A DNA stretch of 64,000 bases from SHZI01 sp963802215. GTDB taxonomy: Bacteria; Pseudomonadota; Gammaproteobacteria; Steroidobacterales; GCA-2729495. Both the position numbers and the translations under genes were made by a program. This document shows positions 34,870 to 42,675 of the stretch, in pieces (position 1 is the first letter of the stretch; each line of letters starts with the position of its first letter). The stretch spans positions 1 to 64,000 of the forward strand of contig CAWDHQ010000001.1 in assembly GCA_963802215.1 (NCBI GenBank), given 5' to 3'. Below the pieces are notes generated by a model. It worked only from the letters and a program-made list of their open reading frames with translations, made no database searches and had not been told where the DNA came from.

Positions 34870-35679
34870 TCAGGCCTTGCCGTTGAAGCGGGCTACCGCC
34901 TGGGCGGTGGTCCACACGGCGTTGGCCATGAAGCGGAAGTTGGTCAGCGCGGCCAGGTAACCGTCGCCCTCGGGGAGGATTGCGGCTGCCGTGGCATCGC
35001 GCACCACGGCCACTTCGAATCCGCCTTCGAGCAGCGAGCGCAGGTGTGATTCGACGCAGAGGTTGGCGGACATGCCCGCCAGCACCACCTGCTCGATGCG
35101 GTTCTTCCGCAGCTGGAGCACCAGGTCGTTCTGCTCGGGGCCGTAGACCTTGTGGGGCGAGGCGATGATGGTTCTGTTGTCCAGGATGTGCGGCTTGTAC
35201 TGGGGCATGAAGTCCGCGCCGGAGCCCTCGAAGCCCTCCAGGGAGTACGGGCTGATCCTGTTGAACATGCCAATGTTGTGCATCAGCTTCCCCAGCGCCC
35301 CTTCGAACCGCCAACCCTTGTCCGTCGGGTAGTAGTGGTGGGGCGAGACCGCAACCGTGATGCCGGCGGCCTTCGCCGCCACGAACAGGCGGGCGAGGTT
35401 CTCCACGGTGTCGTGCTGCTGCACGCTGGCGCCAACTGCACCCCAGGCGACGCCTTTCGGGCTGAGGAAGTCGATCTGGGGGTCGATCACGACCAGGGCG
35501 GTACGGGTCAGGTCGAGCTGCATCGTCGAGGGCGGCAGCATCGGCGTCGACGGGTCGGCATACGGGTCGGCCGCCGGGGCCGCCGCCGCCGGGATCGCGA
35601 CGGCGGCAGTGGCGAGGGCTGCGGCGCTGCCCGCGAGGAACTGGCGCCGCCCGGGCAGAGTGTGGGAATGGGAACTCAT
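34870..35679 (-). CDS. Isochorismatase-family cysteine hydrolase with Tat-type signal
   Basis: A 269-aa protein. Residues 1-38 look like a twin-arginine signal (GRRQFLAGSAAALATAAVAI, then AAAA). The mature part has the isochorismatase fold: catalytic Asp in LVVIDPQIDFLS, a Lys near SPHKVYGPEQNDL, and nucleophilic Cys in VVLAGMSANLCVES. Export would place it in the periplasm, unusual for this family. It follows the second AhpD-like gene by 34 bp. The substrate could be an amide or a cyclic compound; not deducible. Confidence 0.85.
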   Translation of the reverse strand: MSSHSHTLPGRRQFLAGSAAALATAAVAIPAAAAPAADPYADPSTPMLPPSTMQLDLTRTALVVIDPQIDFLSPKGVAWGAVGASVQQHDTVENLARLFVAAKAAGITVAVSPHHYYPTDKGWRFEGALGKLMHNIGMFNRISPYSLEGFEGSGADFMPQYKPHILDNRTIIASPHKVYGPEQNDLVLQLRKNRIEQVVLAGMSANLCVESHLRSLLEGGFEVAVVRDATAAAILPEGDGYLAALTNFRFMANAVWTTAQAVARFNGKA

Positions 35680-35713
35680 GAGGGGTCTCCTTGTTCGATG
35701 AAGGGAACGGGGG

Positions 35714-36250
35714 TTACAGCGCCGGCGCGGGCGGGAAATCCAGCGCCGTCTGGTGGACCCGGTTGAACAGGTTCGTGAACACCGTCTGCGCAATGGTCTG
35801 CACGATCTCGGCGATCTGCGCGTCGTTGAAGCCGGCGTCGCGGATGGCGGCGAGGTCGGCATCGGAGACGCGGGCCTCCGGCTGCAGCGTGTTGCCGACG
35901 AAGGCGAGCAGGGCGGCGAGGCGCGGTTGCTGGACGGTGCCGCGGCGAATGGCGACCGTGTCGGCCTCGCTGAGACCCGCCTTCTTGCCCAGCAGTGTGT
36001 GGGCGGCCAGGCAGTAGGTGCAGCCGTAGGCCTCGCTGACCGCGAGCTTGATCGCCTCGATGTCACCGGCACTGAGCTGGCCCTTCTTCAGCAGGCCGTC
36101 GGTGTGGAGGACGCCTTCCAGGGCGCTGGGGCTGTTGCCGAGGCCCTGGTAGATGTTGGGCACGGCGCCGATGGCGCCCTCGATGGCGTTAAAGAGAACC
36201 TTCGTAGGGCCGGTGGCGGTGGACGGGGCGACGACGTTGAGTCTGGGCAT
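35714..36250 (-). CDS. AhpD/carboxymuconolactone-decarboxylase-like protein, copy 2
   Basis: A 178-aa relative of copy 1 with the same layout: FNAIEGAIGAVPNIYQGLGN at the N-terminus and the redox site EAYGCTYCLAAHTLLGK (about 74-90). AAGGAG precedes the ATG. It heads the unit with isochorismatase-like, hydrolase and SDR genes and diverges from an AraC gene 154 bp away. Probable peroxide- or thiol-linked role. Confidence 0.87.
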   Translation of the reverse strand: MPRLNVVAPSTATGPTKVLFNAIEGAIGAVPNIYQGLGNSPSALEGVLHTDGLLKKGQLSAGDIEAIKLAVSEAYGCTYCLAAHTLLGKKAGLSEADTVAIRRGTVQQPRLAALLAFVGNTLQPEARVSDADLAAIRDAGFNDAQIAEIVQTIAQTVFTNLFNRVHQTALDFPPAPAL

Positions 36251-36404
36251 TGCATTGCTCCTTGTTGATGTCGGGTCGGCGGACCGCGGCGCGGGCGCCG
36301 GCTTCCGTGTCAGGAAGCGGGAGCAAAGATAGTCCCGGGTAATCAGACGAGAAATGCCAGAAAGTCGCTAGAATATGTCCGGACGTCCAAATCCGGAGCC
36401 GACC

Positions 36405-37325
36405 ATGGATGTGCTGAGTGACGTGCTGACCTCCATTCATCTCGGTGGCGGGGTGTACTTCCGATGCGAGATGACGTCGCCCTGGGGCATGGCGATACCG
36501 AGCACGCCCGTGGCGGAATTCCACGTCATCGTCCGGGGCCAGTGCTGGCTGCGGTTGCCGGGCCAGCCGGCGGTGGCGCTGCAGGCCGGTGATGTGGTGG
36601 CCTTCCTGCACGGCGGTGAGCACGCGCTGGTGGATGCGCCGGATAGCAGGACACAGCCCGCCGAGAAGATCCTCGAAGGACAGAGCCTCGACAATTTCGG
36701 GCCCGTCCGGCACGGCGGCGGGGGTCCGCCGGCGTCAATACTCTGCGGCTACTTCGAATTTGATCGCGACAGCCTGCATCCGCTGGTGGCGGCCCTGCCG
36801 CCATTCATCCATTTGCGCGGCACTGGAATCGCCGAGGCCTCCTGGCTGCAGACGGCGCTGAATTTCATGATCCACGAGACGATGGCCGCAAAGCCCGGCG
36901 CCGAGGCCGTGGTGGGCCGCCTGGCCGGCGTCCTGTTCGTGCAGATGGTGCGCGCCTACCTGGACCTGGCGGAGTCGCCACCGGCGATGCTGGCCGCGAT
37001 TGCCGATCGCCAGATCGGTGCGGCGCTGGCGCTGATGCACAAGCAGCCCGCGCGCGGGTGGACTCTGGAAGCACTGGCGCGGGATGCGGGCCTGTCCCGC
37101 TCGGCACTCGCGGCACGCTTCCTCAAGCTCGTTGGCGAAACGCCGATGCAGTACCTGACGATGTGGCGCATGCAGCTGGCGCGCCGGCTGCTCGTCGAGT
37201 CGGCCTTGGGCACGGCAGCGGTCGCCGAGCGGGTCGGGTATCAGTCGGAAGCGGCCTTCAGCAAAGCCTTCAAGAAAGCTGTCGGCATCGGCCCCGGAGC
37301 CTATCGCCGGCTGCGGTCGCAGTAG
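36405..37325 (+). CDS. AraC-family regulator with cupin domain, copy 1
   Basis: A 306-aa regulator: N-terminal cupin-type sensor (about 1-180, with AEFHVIVRGQCWLRL and DVVAFLHGGEH) and a C-terminal AraC domain with two helix-turn-helix motifs (WTLEALARDAGLSRSALAAR and TAAVAERVGYQSEAAFSKAF). The ATG at 36405 has CGGAG upstream; the frame is open back to 36375. It diverges from AhpD-like copy 2, which it probably regulates. Confidence 0.92.
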   Translation: MDVLSDVLTSIHLGGGVYFRCEMTSPWGMAIPSTPVAEFHVIVRGQCWLRLPGQPAVALQAGDVVAFLHGGEHALVDAPDSRTQPAEKILEGQSLDNFGPVRHGGGGPPASILCGYFEFDRDSLHPLVAALPPFIHLRGTGIAEASWLQTALNFMIHETMAAKPGAEAVVGRLAGVLFVQMVRAYLDLAESPPAMLAAIADRQIGAALALMHKQPARGWTLEALARDAGLSRSALAARFLKLVGETPMQYLTMWRMQLARRLLVESALGTAAVAERVGYQSEAAFSKAFKKAVGIGPGAYRRLRSQ

Positions 37326-37412
37326 TTAGTATCCGGCTGCCAGCAGACCGGAGTGCCTCTGCCAGGCCACGGACGTCCCGAGTCAATTGCATGTGCTGAG
37401 GTGGCTGCCGCG

Positions 37413-37814
37413 ATGATCCACAAGATTCATCACCTCAATTTTCTGGTCCACGAGCTGGAACCGGCGATCTCAATATACGAGAAGCTCCTGGGGAGACCGC
37501 CCGTTCATCGTGACGAGCTGCCGGCTCGTGGGGTGCGCACCGCCCGGTTCCTCATCGGGGGCACGTGGCTGGTGCTGGTCCAGCCCACGAATCCCGACGG
37601 CGCGCCGGCGCGGCATCTGGCTGAGCATGGCGAAGGGTTCTTTCTCATGTCGCTGGAGGTGGACTCTCTCGACGCGGCGGTGGCTTCCGTCGGAGAGGAG
37701 TTGGTGGCCGGGCCCGAGCGACGCGGACTCGATGATTGGCGGGTGGTTGACTTGCGGCGTGAAGCGACGTGCGGGGCCCAGTTGCAGCTGGTCGAAGACC
37801 CCGCATCCGGCTAG
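37413..37814 (+). CDS. VOC/glyoxalase-fold protein
   Basis: A 133-aa protein with the VOC pattern: KIHHLNFLVHELEPAISIYE at the N-terminus (His as metal ligand), FLIGGTWLVLVQP in the centre and GFFLMSLEVDSLDAAV in the second half. One VOC module is usually about this size. It lies 87 bp after the AraC gene on the same strand and converges on the next AraC gene. Possibly a lyase, dioxygenase or binding protein. Confidence 0.85.
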   Translation: MIHKIHHLNFLVHELEPAISIYEKLLGRPPVHRDELPARGVRTARFLIGGTWLVLVQPTNPDGAPARHLAEHGEGFFLMSLEVDSLDAAVASVGEELVAGPERRGLDDWRVVDLRREATCGAQLQLVEDPASG

Positions 37815-38743
37815 CCGGGACCAATGCGGGATTTTCGCCGCGCGACGACCGGTCCCTTGCCCACGGTCCGCTTGAACGCGCGTCTGAAAGCTGCCTCACT
37901 ACTGTAGCCGAGTTCGTTCGCCACCGCGGCCACGGACCGTGTCCCGCCAAGGAGCCGCTGAGCCGCAAGCTGCATCCGCCACTGCGTGAGGTATTGCATC
38001 GGCGAAACCCCCACGGTGACCTGAAAGTGCGTGGCCAGCGCTGTTCGTGACAGGTTGGCAGTGCGCGCCATTCCCGCCAGGGTCCAGTTGGCACCCGGGT
38101 CCGCGCAAAGAGCCTTCAGTAGGGCTCGGAGCCTGCTATCGGCGAGTGCAGCGAGCAGGCCGCCATTGATTGCGCCGGTGTTGATCTCGTGGCGGAGGAC
38201 ATAGATGAACAGCACTTCTGCGAGGCGGTCCAGGACGGTCTGACGCGCTGGCCGGTTCTCCAGTCGTGCCTCACCGCCCAGCAGGGCCGCAAGTGCCGCC
38301 ACGTCCTCGCCAATCGCCGCCTGACTAACCACCACGATGTCCGCCAGGGAGGCAAGCAGGGGATTGCCGTGCGCGCCCTGCAGGGAAAAGGTTCCGCACA
38401 CGAGTTTCGCAACAGCACCCGGGCCGGATTCAAACAGCTGGGTCCCCGGGCCCGGTGGGTGGCGGCTCGCACTGAGCGCATGGGCCTGGCCGCGCGGGAG
38501 CAGGAGGATATCCCCCGTCTGCAAGAGCAGGGGCGCGGCTCGGCCAGGCCCGAAATGCAGGTAGCACGCGCCACTGGCAACCACGTGGAACTCCGCAAGC
38601 GGGCTGGCGGGTACTTCCATGCGCCACAACCCGCAGCTGCTGGGCGTAGCGTAGACGTGGGCCCTGAGCTCGAAAACAGCCATCAACTCCGACAGCAGGT
38701 CGCCGGCGGGACGATCGGTCATGTGATGTGGGTTCTCGGTCAT
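37811..38743 (-). CDS. AraC-family regulator with cupin domain, copy 2
   Basis: A 310-aa paralogue of the AraC protein at 36405 (shared AEFHVV, GDILLLPRGQAHAL and the helix-turn-helix NWTLAGMARTANLSRTALAT). The second motif is SVAAVANELGYSSEAAFRRAF. Start at 38743 with an alternative ATG at 38722. It diverges from AhpD-like copy 3, 102 bp away, and is its likely regulator. Its 3' end overlaps the VOC gene by four bases. Confidence 0.92.
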   Translation of the reverse strand: MTENPHHMTDRPAGDLLSELMAVFELRAHVYATPSSCGLWRMEVPASPLAEFHVVASGACYLHFGPGRAAPLLLQTGDILLLPRGQAHALSASRHPPGPGTQLFESGPGAVAKLVCGTFSLQGAHGNPLLASLADIVVVSQAAIGEDVAALAALLGGEARLENRPARQTVLDRLAEVLFIYVLRHEINTGAINGGLLAALADSRLRALLKALCADPGANWTLAGMARTANLSRTALATHFQVTVGVSPMQYLTQWRMQLAAQRLLGGTRSVAAVANELGYSSEAAFRRAFKRTVGKGPVVARRKSRIGPG

Positions 38744-38845
38744 TTTCCCGGCGTCAGTGTGGCTCTAGATTGCCGTCTAGCGCCTTCCCGGTCGCGATAC
38801 TGAACATTTTCAGCACTCGCACCCGCGACGACAAGTGAGGAATCC

Positions 38846-39403
38846 ATGAGTACCTTCGAGTTCCATTCGCCCGCAACGGCACCGGACGCGGCGCGGCCAC
38901 TACTTGAAAAGGTGGCAAGTCAGTTCGGCTTCGTCCCGGGTCTCCTGGGAGGGCTCGCAAATTCGCCGGCGGCCCTTGAAGGCTACCTGACGTTGGCTGG
39001 CGTCTTCGAGAGGTCATCTTTGACGCGCGTCGAGCAGCAGGTGGTTGCCCTGGCGGTCAGCGTCGAGAACGCCTGCGAGTTCTGCGTCAGCGCCCACTCG
39101 TTCATCGCCCGCAACCTCGCCAAGGTGGATGTGGATACCATCCAGGCGCTGCGCAACGGCGGCAAGCTGACCGATCCGCGTCTCGACGCGCTGGCGACAT
39201 TTGCGCGGCAGATCGTCGCCCGGCGTGGATGGGTTGACGACCGCGACATCTCGGACTTCGAAGGCGCTGGCTTCGACCGGGCGCAAGCTCTCGACGTCGT
39301 TCTTGGCGTGTCGCTGAAGACTCTCAGCAACTATGCCAATCACATCCTCAAAACGCCCGTGGACAGCGCCTTCCTGGCCGACCGCTGGCACCGGGCTACA
39401 TGA
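38846..39403 (+). CDS. AhpD/carboxymuconolactone-decarboxylase-like protein, copy 3
   Basis: A 185-aa member with redox site VENACEFCVSAHSFIARN (about 73-90) and LLEKVASQFGFVPGLLGGLA at the N-terminus. Its GAGGAATCC upstream gives a fair ribosome site. A thioredoxin gene follows 15 bp later, suggesting that this AhpD-like disulfide is reduced by that thioredoxin. More distant in sequence from copies 1 and 2 than they are from each other. Confidence 0.88.
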   Translation: MSTFEFHSPATAPDAARPLLEKVASQFGFVPGLLGGLANSPAALEGYLTLAGVFERSSLTRVEQQVVALAVSVENACEFCVSAHSFIARNLAKVDVDTIQALRNGGKLTDPRLDALATFARQIVARRGWVDDRDISDFEGAGFDRAQALDVVLGVSLKTLSNYANHILKTPVDSAFLADRWHRAT

Positions 39404-39418
39404 ACTCAGGAGCAACAC

Positions 39419-39760
39419 ATGTCTGACCTCTATTCAGGAATTGCCGAATTGAACGACCACACGCTGGAATCAACCCTGTCGGCGGCAGATCGCCCTGTGT
39501 TGATCGACTTCTGGGCGGAATGGTGCGGTCCTTGCCAGGCCCTGGGGCCGGTGATCGAACAGTTGGCCCGTGATGAGGGCGCTCGGGTACTTGTCGCGAA
39601 GGTCAACGTGGACCGGAGTCCGGTTGCCGCGCGGTCTTTCAACGTGCGCTCGATTCCGACCGTCGTGCTGTACCGGAAGGGCAAGGCGGTGGAAACACTG
39701 GTTGGCCTTCAACCCAAGTCGGCGTACAGCAACGCCATCAGCCGCGCGCTGGCGACGTGA
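39419..39760 (+). CDS. Thioredoxin
   Basis: A 113-aa thioredoxin with the active site FWAEWCGPCQALGPV (Cys about 36 and 39), the cis-Pro region VRSIPTVVLYRKG and no signal peptide, so it works in the cytoplasm. AGGAG lies 7 bases before the ATG. It is downstream of and close to an AhpD-like gene; a dedicated reductant role is inferred. Its last 23 bases overlap the convergent CBS gene. Confidence 0.95.
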   Translation: MSDLYSGIAELNDHTLESTLSAADRPVLIDFWAEWCGPCQALGPVIEQLARDEGARVLVAKVNVDRSPVAARSFNVRSIPTVVLYRKGKAVETLVGLQPKSAYSNAISRALAT

Positions 39761-40322
39761 TGGGGTCGAGGCGGACCACGCTGGAGTAACCGAGGAGGCG
39801 CTCGACCTGGGTACGGGAAATCAGGCCCCTCACTTCGACGCCGTTACCAGCGGAGTCCTCGATGACCACGAGGTGGGTGAGCGATGCCGATGTCATGGCG
39901 TCAAGGAGGCTGCCAACGTTGGCAGCCTCGACGGCCTTCACAGTCAACACTTCCAGGTCTCGCCACGGCGTCATGATGTCACCCACATGGATATCCCTCC
40001 GGAGGCAGGGGCTGTGGTCGCAGCTTGGACTGAGCAGGAACTGCCCGGGGCGCTCCCCCTGGATGTCATAGGCCGTTATCAGGCCAACCAGTTCATCGCC
40101 GTGTGCAACCAGCAGGGCGCGGACCCCGAGGTGGATCATGTCGCGCAGCGCAAGATCGATCTGCACATCCGAGGCAATCGTCAGCGCCGGTTCGTGCCGG
40201 AAGTCCGTCATCGCCAGCGACGCAGGATCGTGAATGCCGAGCGAACCCGGGACACTACCGGGTCGCCGCGGCAGATTCGGGGCCGGAGTAACCCGGGCAA
40301 TGGGAAGTGGGGCATGATGCAT
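39738..40322 (-). CDS. CBS-domain protein
   Basis: A 194-aa protein with two CBS modules: MTDFRHEPALTIASDVQIDL then ALRDMIHLGVRALLVAHGDE, and VGDIMTPWRDLEVLTVKAVE then SLTHLVVIEDSAGNGVEVRG. GGAG lies seven bases before the alternative ATG two codons upstream of 40322, so the start is uncertain by a few residues. CBS pairs bind adenosyl ligands; no catalytic domain is attached. It diverges from the ECF sigma gene. Confidence 0.85.
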   Translation of the reverse strand: MHHAPLPIARVTPAPNLPRRPGSVPGSLGIHDPASLAMTDFRHEPALTIASDVQIDLALRDMIHLGVRALLVAHGDELVGLITAYDIQGERPGQFLLSPSCDHSPCLRRDIHVGDIMTPWRDLEVLTVKAVEAANVGSLLDAMTSASLTHLVVIEDSAGNGVEVRGLISRTQVERLLGYSSVVRLDPITSPARG

Positions 40323-40488
40323 GGCAATTACTCCGCAGACGGCTGTCCCTGGATCGTGAAGCAGCGACGGGCATCTCAACCGCGCTGCTACTCTTGCCAA
40401 TTGGACGGAAACCCGGCGGATTCCTTACGGCAGTTCTTTGCCACGCCACACGTGGCGGTCGCCGCTGGCTGGATAACGAGGTAAACAC

Positions 40489-41097
40489 GTGGCGAGCCGG
40501 CAGATCACGGGTGAGGTTCTGACCGATCCGACCGAGCTGCGCGCGCATCACGACGCTCTCTACCGTTTTGCCATATTGAACGTGCGCAATGCCACGGAGG
40601 CCGAGGACCTCGTCCAGGCAACGTTTCTGGCTGCGCTGCAGGCGCGCGCGTCCTTCCGCGGTGGCTGTACGGTCCGCACCTGGCTCGTCGGTATCCTGAA
40701 ACGGAAGATCATCGACGCCTACCGTGCCCGCCAGCACGACGAGGCCGTGCCCGACGCCGGCGGCGATCAGGCCGATGAGGGCAGTGACGCCGACTGGCTC
40801 GACGCGCTGTTCGCCCGCAACGGCTCGTGGGTGGTGCGCCCCCGGGCGTGGGACGATCCAGACCAGTCGCTCGAGCGGCAGGAGTTCTTTCAGGTCCTGG
40901 AGGCCTGCCTGCAGGCGGTCCCTGGCGTGGCGGGGCGGGTCTTCATTCTCCGGGAGGTGATGGATCTCGAGCCTGATGAGATCTGTAAGGACCTGGAAAT
41001 TTCCAGGTCTAACTACTGGGTCCTCATGCATCGCGCCCGCCTGCGCCTGCGGGGATGCCTGGACAAGAACTGGTTCGCGGGTCTCCGGAGGTCCTGA
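40489..41097 (+). CDS. ECF-type RNA polymerase sigma factor
   Basis: A 202-aa sigma-70 family ECF factor: region 2 (LYRFAILNVRNATEAEDLVQ, then FRGGCTVRTWLVGILKRKII) and region 4 (VAGRVFILREVMDLEPDEIC, then SNYWVLMHRARLRLRGC). The linker between them is unusually long and acidic. It starts at GTG 40489. An anti-sigma gene overlaps its stop, and the bufferin operon follows. Six matching promoter-like motifs in the window (41348, 58440, 60881, 61809, 63264, 63550) are its probable targets; none is seen upstream of its own start. Confidence 0.93.
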   Translation: MASRQITGEVLTDPTELRAHHDALYRFAILNVRNATEAEDLVQATFLAALQARASFRGGCTVRTWLVGILKRKIIDAYRARQHDEAVPDAGGDQADEGSDADWLDALFARNGSWVVRPRAWDDPDQSLERQEFFQVLEACLQAVPGVAGRVFILREVMDLEPDEICKDLEISRSNYWVLMHRARLRLRGCLDKNWFAGLRRS

Positions 41098-41312
41098 TGA
41101 CATCGTGCAGGGACATATCGGCTCTGGTGTCGAGGTCGCTGGATGAGCGGCTGACCTGGGCGCAGCGCCTGCAGGTACGCGTGCATCTGGCCATGTGTTC
41201 CGCGTGCCGGGGTTTCGAGCGGCAGACCCGCTTCCTGAGCCACGCCTGCAAGGCGCTGGGGAAGCGCATCGAGGCCGAGGCGCCGGACGAGCGGGAACGC
41301 ACCGACGACTGA
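41097..41312 (+). CDS. Zinc-finger anti-sigma factor (zf-HC2 type)
   Basis: A 71-aa soluble protein with the anti-sigma zinc site HLAMCSACRGFERQT (His and CxxC, about 29-43). The ATG shares a base with the sigma stop (TGATG), so the two are coupled. It lacks a membrane segment, suggesting a cytoplasmic redox- or metal-sensitive anti-sigma factor that frees the sigma factor when its Cys residues are modified or bind copper. That trigger is inferred from the bufferin context. Confidence 0.85.
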   Translation: MTSCRDISALVSRSLDERLTWAQRLQVRVHLAMCSACRGFERQTRFLSHACKALGKRIEAEAPDERERTDD

Positions 41313-41347
41313 GAGCCACGCCGTCCGGCAGAGGTCTTTGTCTCGGC

Positions 41348-41378
41348 TGTAAGGAGTTGGCCAGTCCCGCGACTAATG
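41348..41378 (+). promoter_or_regulatory. Candidate ECF promoter of bufA
   Basis: TGTAAGG (41348-41354) and CGACTAATG (41370-41378) are 15 bp apart. The same pair is found upstream of five other genes in the window. Transcription would start near 41385, about 85 bases before bufA. Confidence 0.75.
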
Positions 41379-41470
41379 CCTGGAGTGACGATGTCCGGCA
41401 GGGTCGAGTGCCCTGGCTGGCGCAGCGCCAATAGACCAGCAATCCGACTGAACTACAGGAGAACCAGACC

Positions 41471-41743
41471 ATGACGTTGATCAGCAAGAGTTCCGGCATT
41501 CTCGTGGCGACGGCCGCGGCAGCCATTTTCGCCGCCGGTTCCGTGACGGCCGCCGACTCGGGTGCCAATGCCCAGAAGGCCGAGGTGCAGTGCTTTGGCG
41601 CCAATGCGTGCAAGGGGCAGGCCGCCTGCAAGACGGCGCAGAACGAGTGCAAGGGCCAGAACAGCTGCAAGGGCCAGGGCTTTGTGATGGCTGCCAGTGC
41701 GAAGGCCTGTGCCGACCAGGGCGGCAAGCTCACGCAGGGCTGA
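41471..41743 (+). CDS. bufA2: BufA2-type bufferin precursor (periplasmic metallophore)
   Basis: A 90-aa secreted Cys-rich peptide: signal peptide (1-28, ending VTAAD), then Cys residues in VQCFGANACKGQAACKTAQN, ECKGQNSCKGQGF and AKACADQGG. This is the BufA2-type bufferin pattern. In known bufferins the MNIO enzyme BufB, helped by BufC, converts Cys residues to thiooxazole-type rings that bind copper. BufB and BufC follow. A strong hairpin terminator after the stop would give more bufA than bufB mRNA. Confidence 0.9.
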   Translation: MTLISKSSGILVATAAAAIFAAGSVTAADSGANAQKAEVQCFGANACKGQAACKTAQNECKGQNSCKGQGFVMAASAKACADQGGKLTQG

Positions 41744-41759
41744 GGAACCGGGGCGGGTT

Positions 41760-41800
41760 CCCGGGCTTCCCTGGACCAGGGGGCCCGTCCCGGGATTTTT
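41760..41800 (+). terminator. Intrinsic terminator/attenuator between bufA and bufB
   Basis: CCCGGG (41760-41765) pairs with CCCGGG (41789-41794), enclosing CGGGC/GCCCG and CCCT/AGGG stems, and ATTTTT follows (41795-41800). It would stop most transcripts after bufA and let a minority continue into the modification genes. Confidence 0.75.
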
Positions 41801-41841
41801 AGCAGGCACCAAGGCATCCTGATCAGAAAGTGGGTAGATCG

Positions 41842-42675
41842 ATGGCTGACACCTGCACGGGCTTTGGCCTTGGGTTGCGCCGCGAGCATTACCGCGAATT
41901 CCTTGACGCCAGGCCGGCGGGCGTCGACTGGCTCGAGATCCTGACCGAGAACTACCTCGTTGCCGGCGGCAAGCCCCTGCACTTCCTCGACGCCATTCGC
42001 CGCGACTATCCGCTGGCCATGCACGGCGTATCCCTGTCCATCGGCGGCAGCGACCCGCTGAATCTCGATTACCTGCGCCAGGTCCGGGCACTGGCCGACC
42101 GCATCAGCCCGACCTGGGTCTCGGACCATCTCTGCTGGACCGGCGTCGGCGGCCGCAACCTGCACGATCTGCTGCCGCTACCGTTCACCGAGGAGGCCGT
42201 CCGGCACGTGGCAGAACGCATTCGCCAGGCCCAGGACGTGCTGGGCCGGCAGCTGCTCCTCGAGAATGTTTCCAGTTACGTGGCCTTTCCCCATTCCACG
42301 CTGACCGAGTGGGACTTCCTGCGCGAGGTGGCCGAATCGGCCGACTGCCTGATCCTGCTCGACGTCAACAACGCCTTCGTCAGTGCCCGGAACCACGCAT
42401 TCGACCCGGTCACGTTCATTGATGCCATGCCCGCCGCTCGCGTCCGCCAGATTCACCTTGCCGGGCACTTCGACCGGGGCGACGTCATCATCGATACGCA
42501 CGACCGACCGGTCTGCGGGGATGTGCTGGAACTGTATGCCTACACCGCCGAGCGCCTCGGGCCCGTGCCCACCATGATCGAGCGCGACGACGACATGCCG
42601 GCGCTTGCCGAGCTGGCCGCCGAACTGGCGGTGGTGCGCAGCATCGGTGAGCAGGTCTGGGAGCGCGCGGCATGA
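41842..42675 (+). CDS. bufB: BufB, MNIO-family (DUF692) bufferin-modifying enzyme
   Basis: A 277-aa DUF692/MNIO protein (ATG 41842; GTG 41830 also in frame). It contains the family hallmarks GFGLGLRREHYREFL, WLEILTENYLVAGG, SDHLCWTGV, LLLENVSSYVAF, LLDVNNAFVSARNH and QIHLAGHFDRG, whose His, Asp, Asn and Glu residues bind the iron cofactor. MNIO enzymes oxidise Cys residues of precursor peptides, here BufA. Its stop overlaps bufC. Confidence 0.93.
   Translation: MADTCTGFGLGLRREHYREFLDARPAGVDWLEILTENYLVAGGKPLHFLDAIRRDYPLAMHGVSLSIGGSDPLNLDYLRQVRALADRISPTWVSDHLCWTGVGGRNLHDLLPLPFTEEAVRHVAERIRQAQDVLGRQLLLENVSSYVAFPHSTLTEWDFLREVAESADCLILLDVNNAFVSARNHAFDPVTFIDAMPAARVRQIHLAGHFDRGDVIIDTHDRPVCGDVLELYAYTAERLGPVPTMIERDDDMPALAELAAELAVVRSIGEQVWERAA

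Noticed and set aside
40255..42165. 636-aa minus-strand frame opposite the sigma factor, bufA and bufB
   Set aside because: It crosses several well-supported plus-strand genes and a terminator; translation has no domain and is rich in Ala, Arg and Pro as expected for a shadow.
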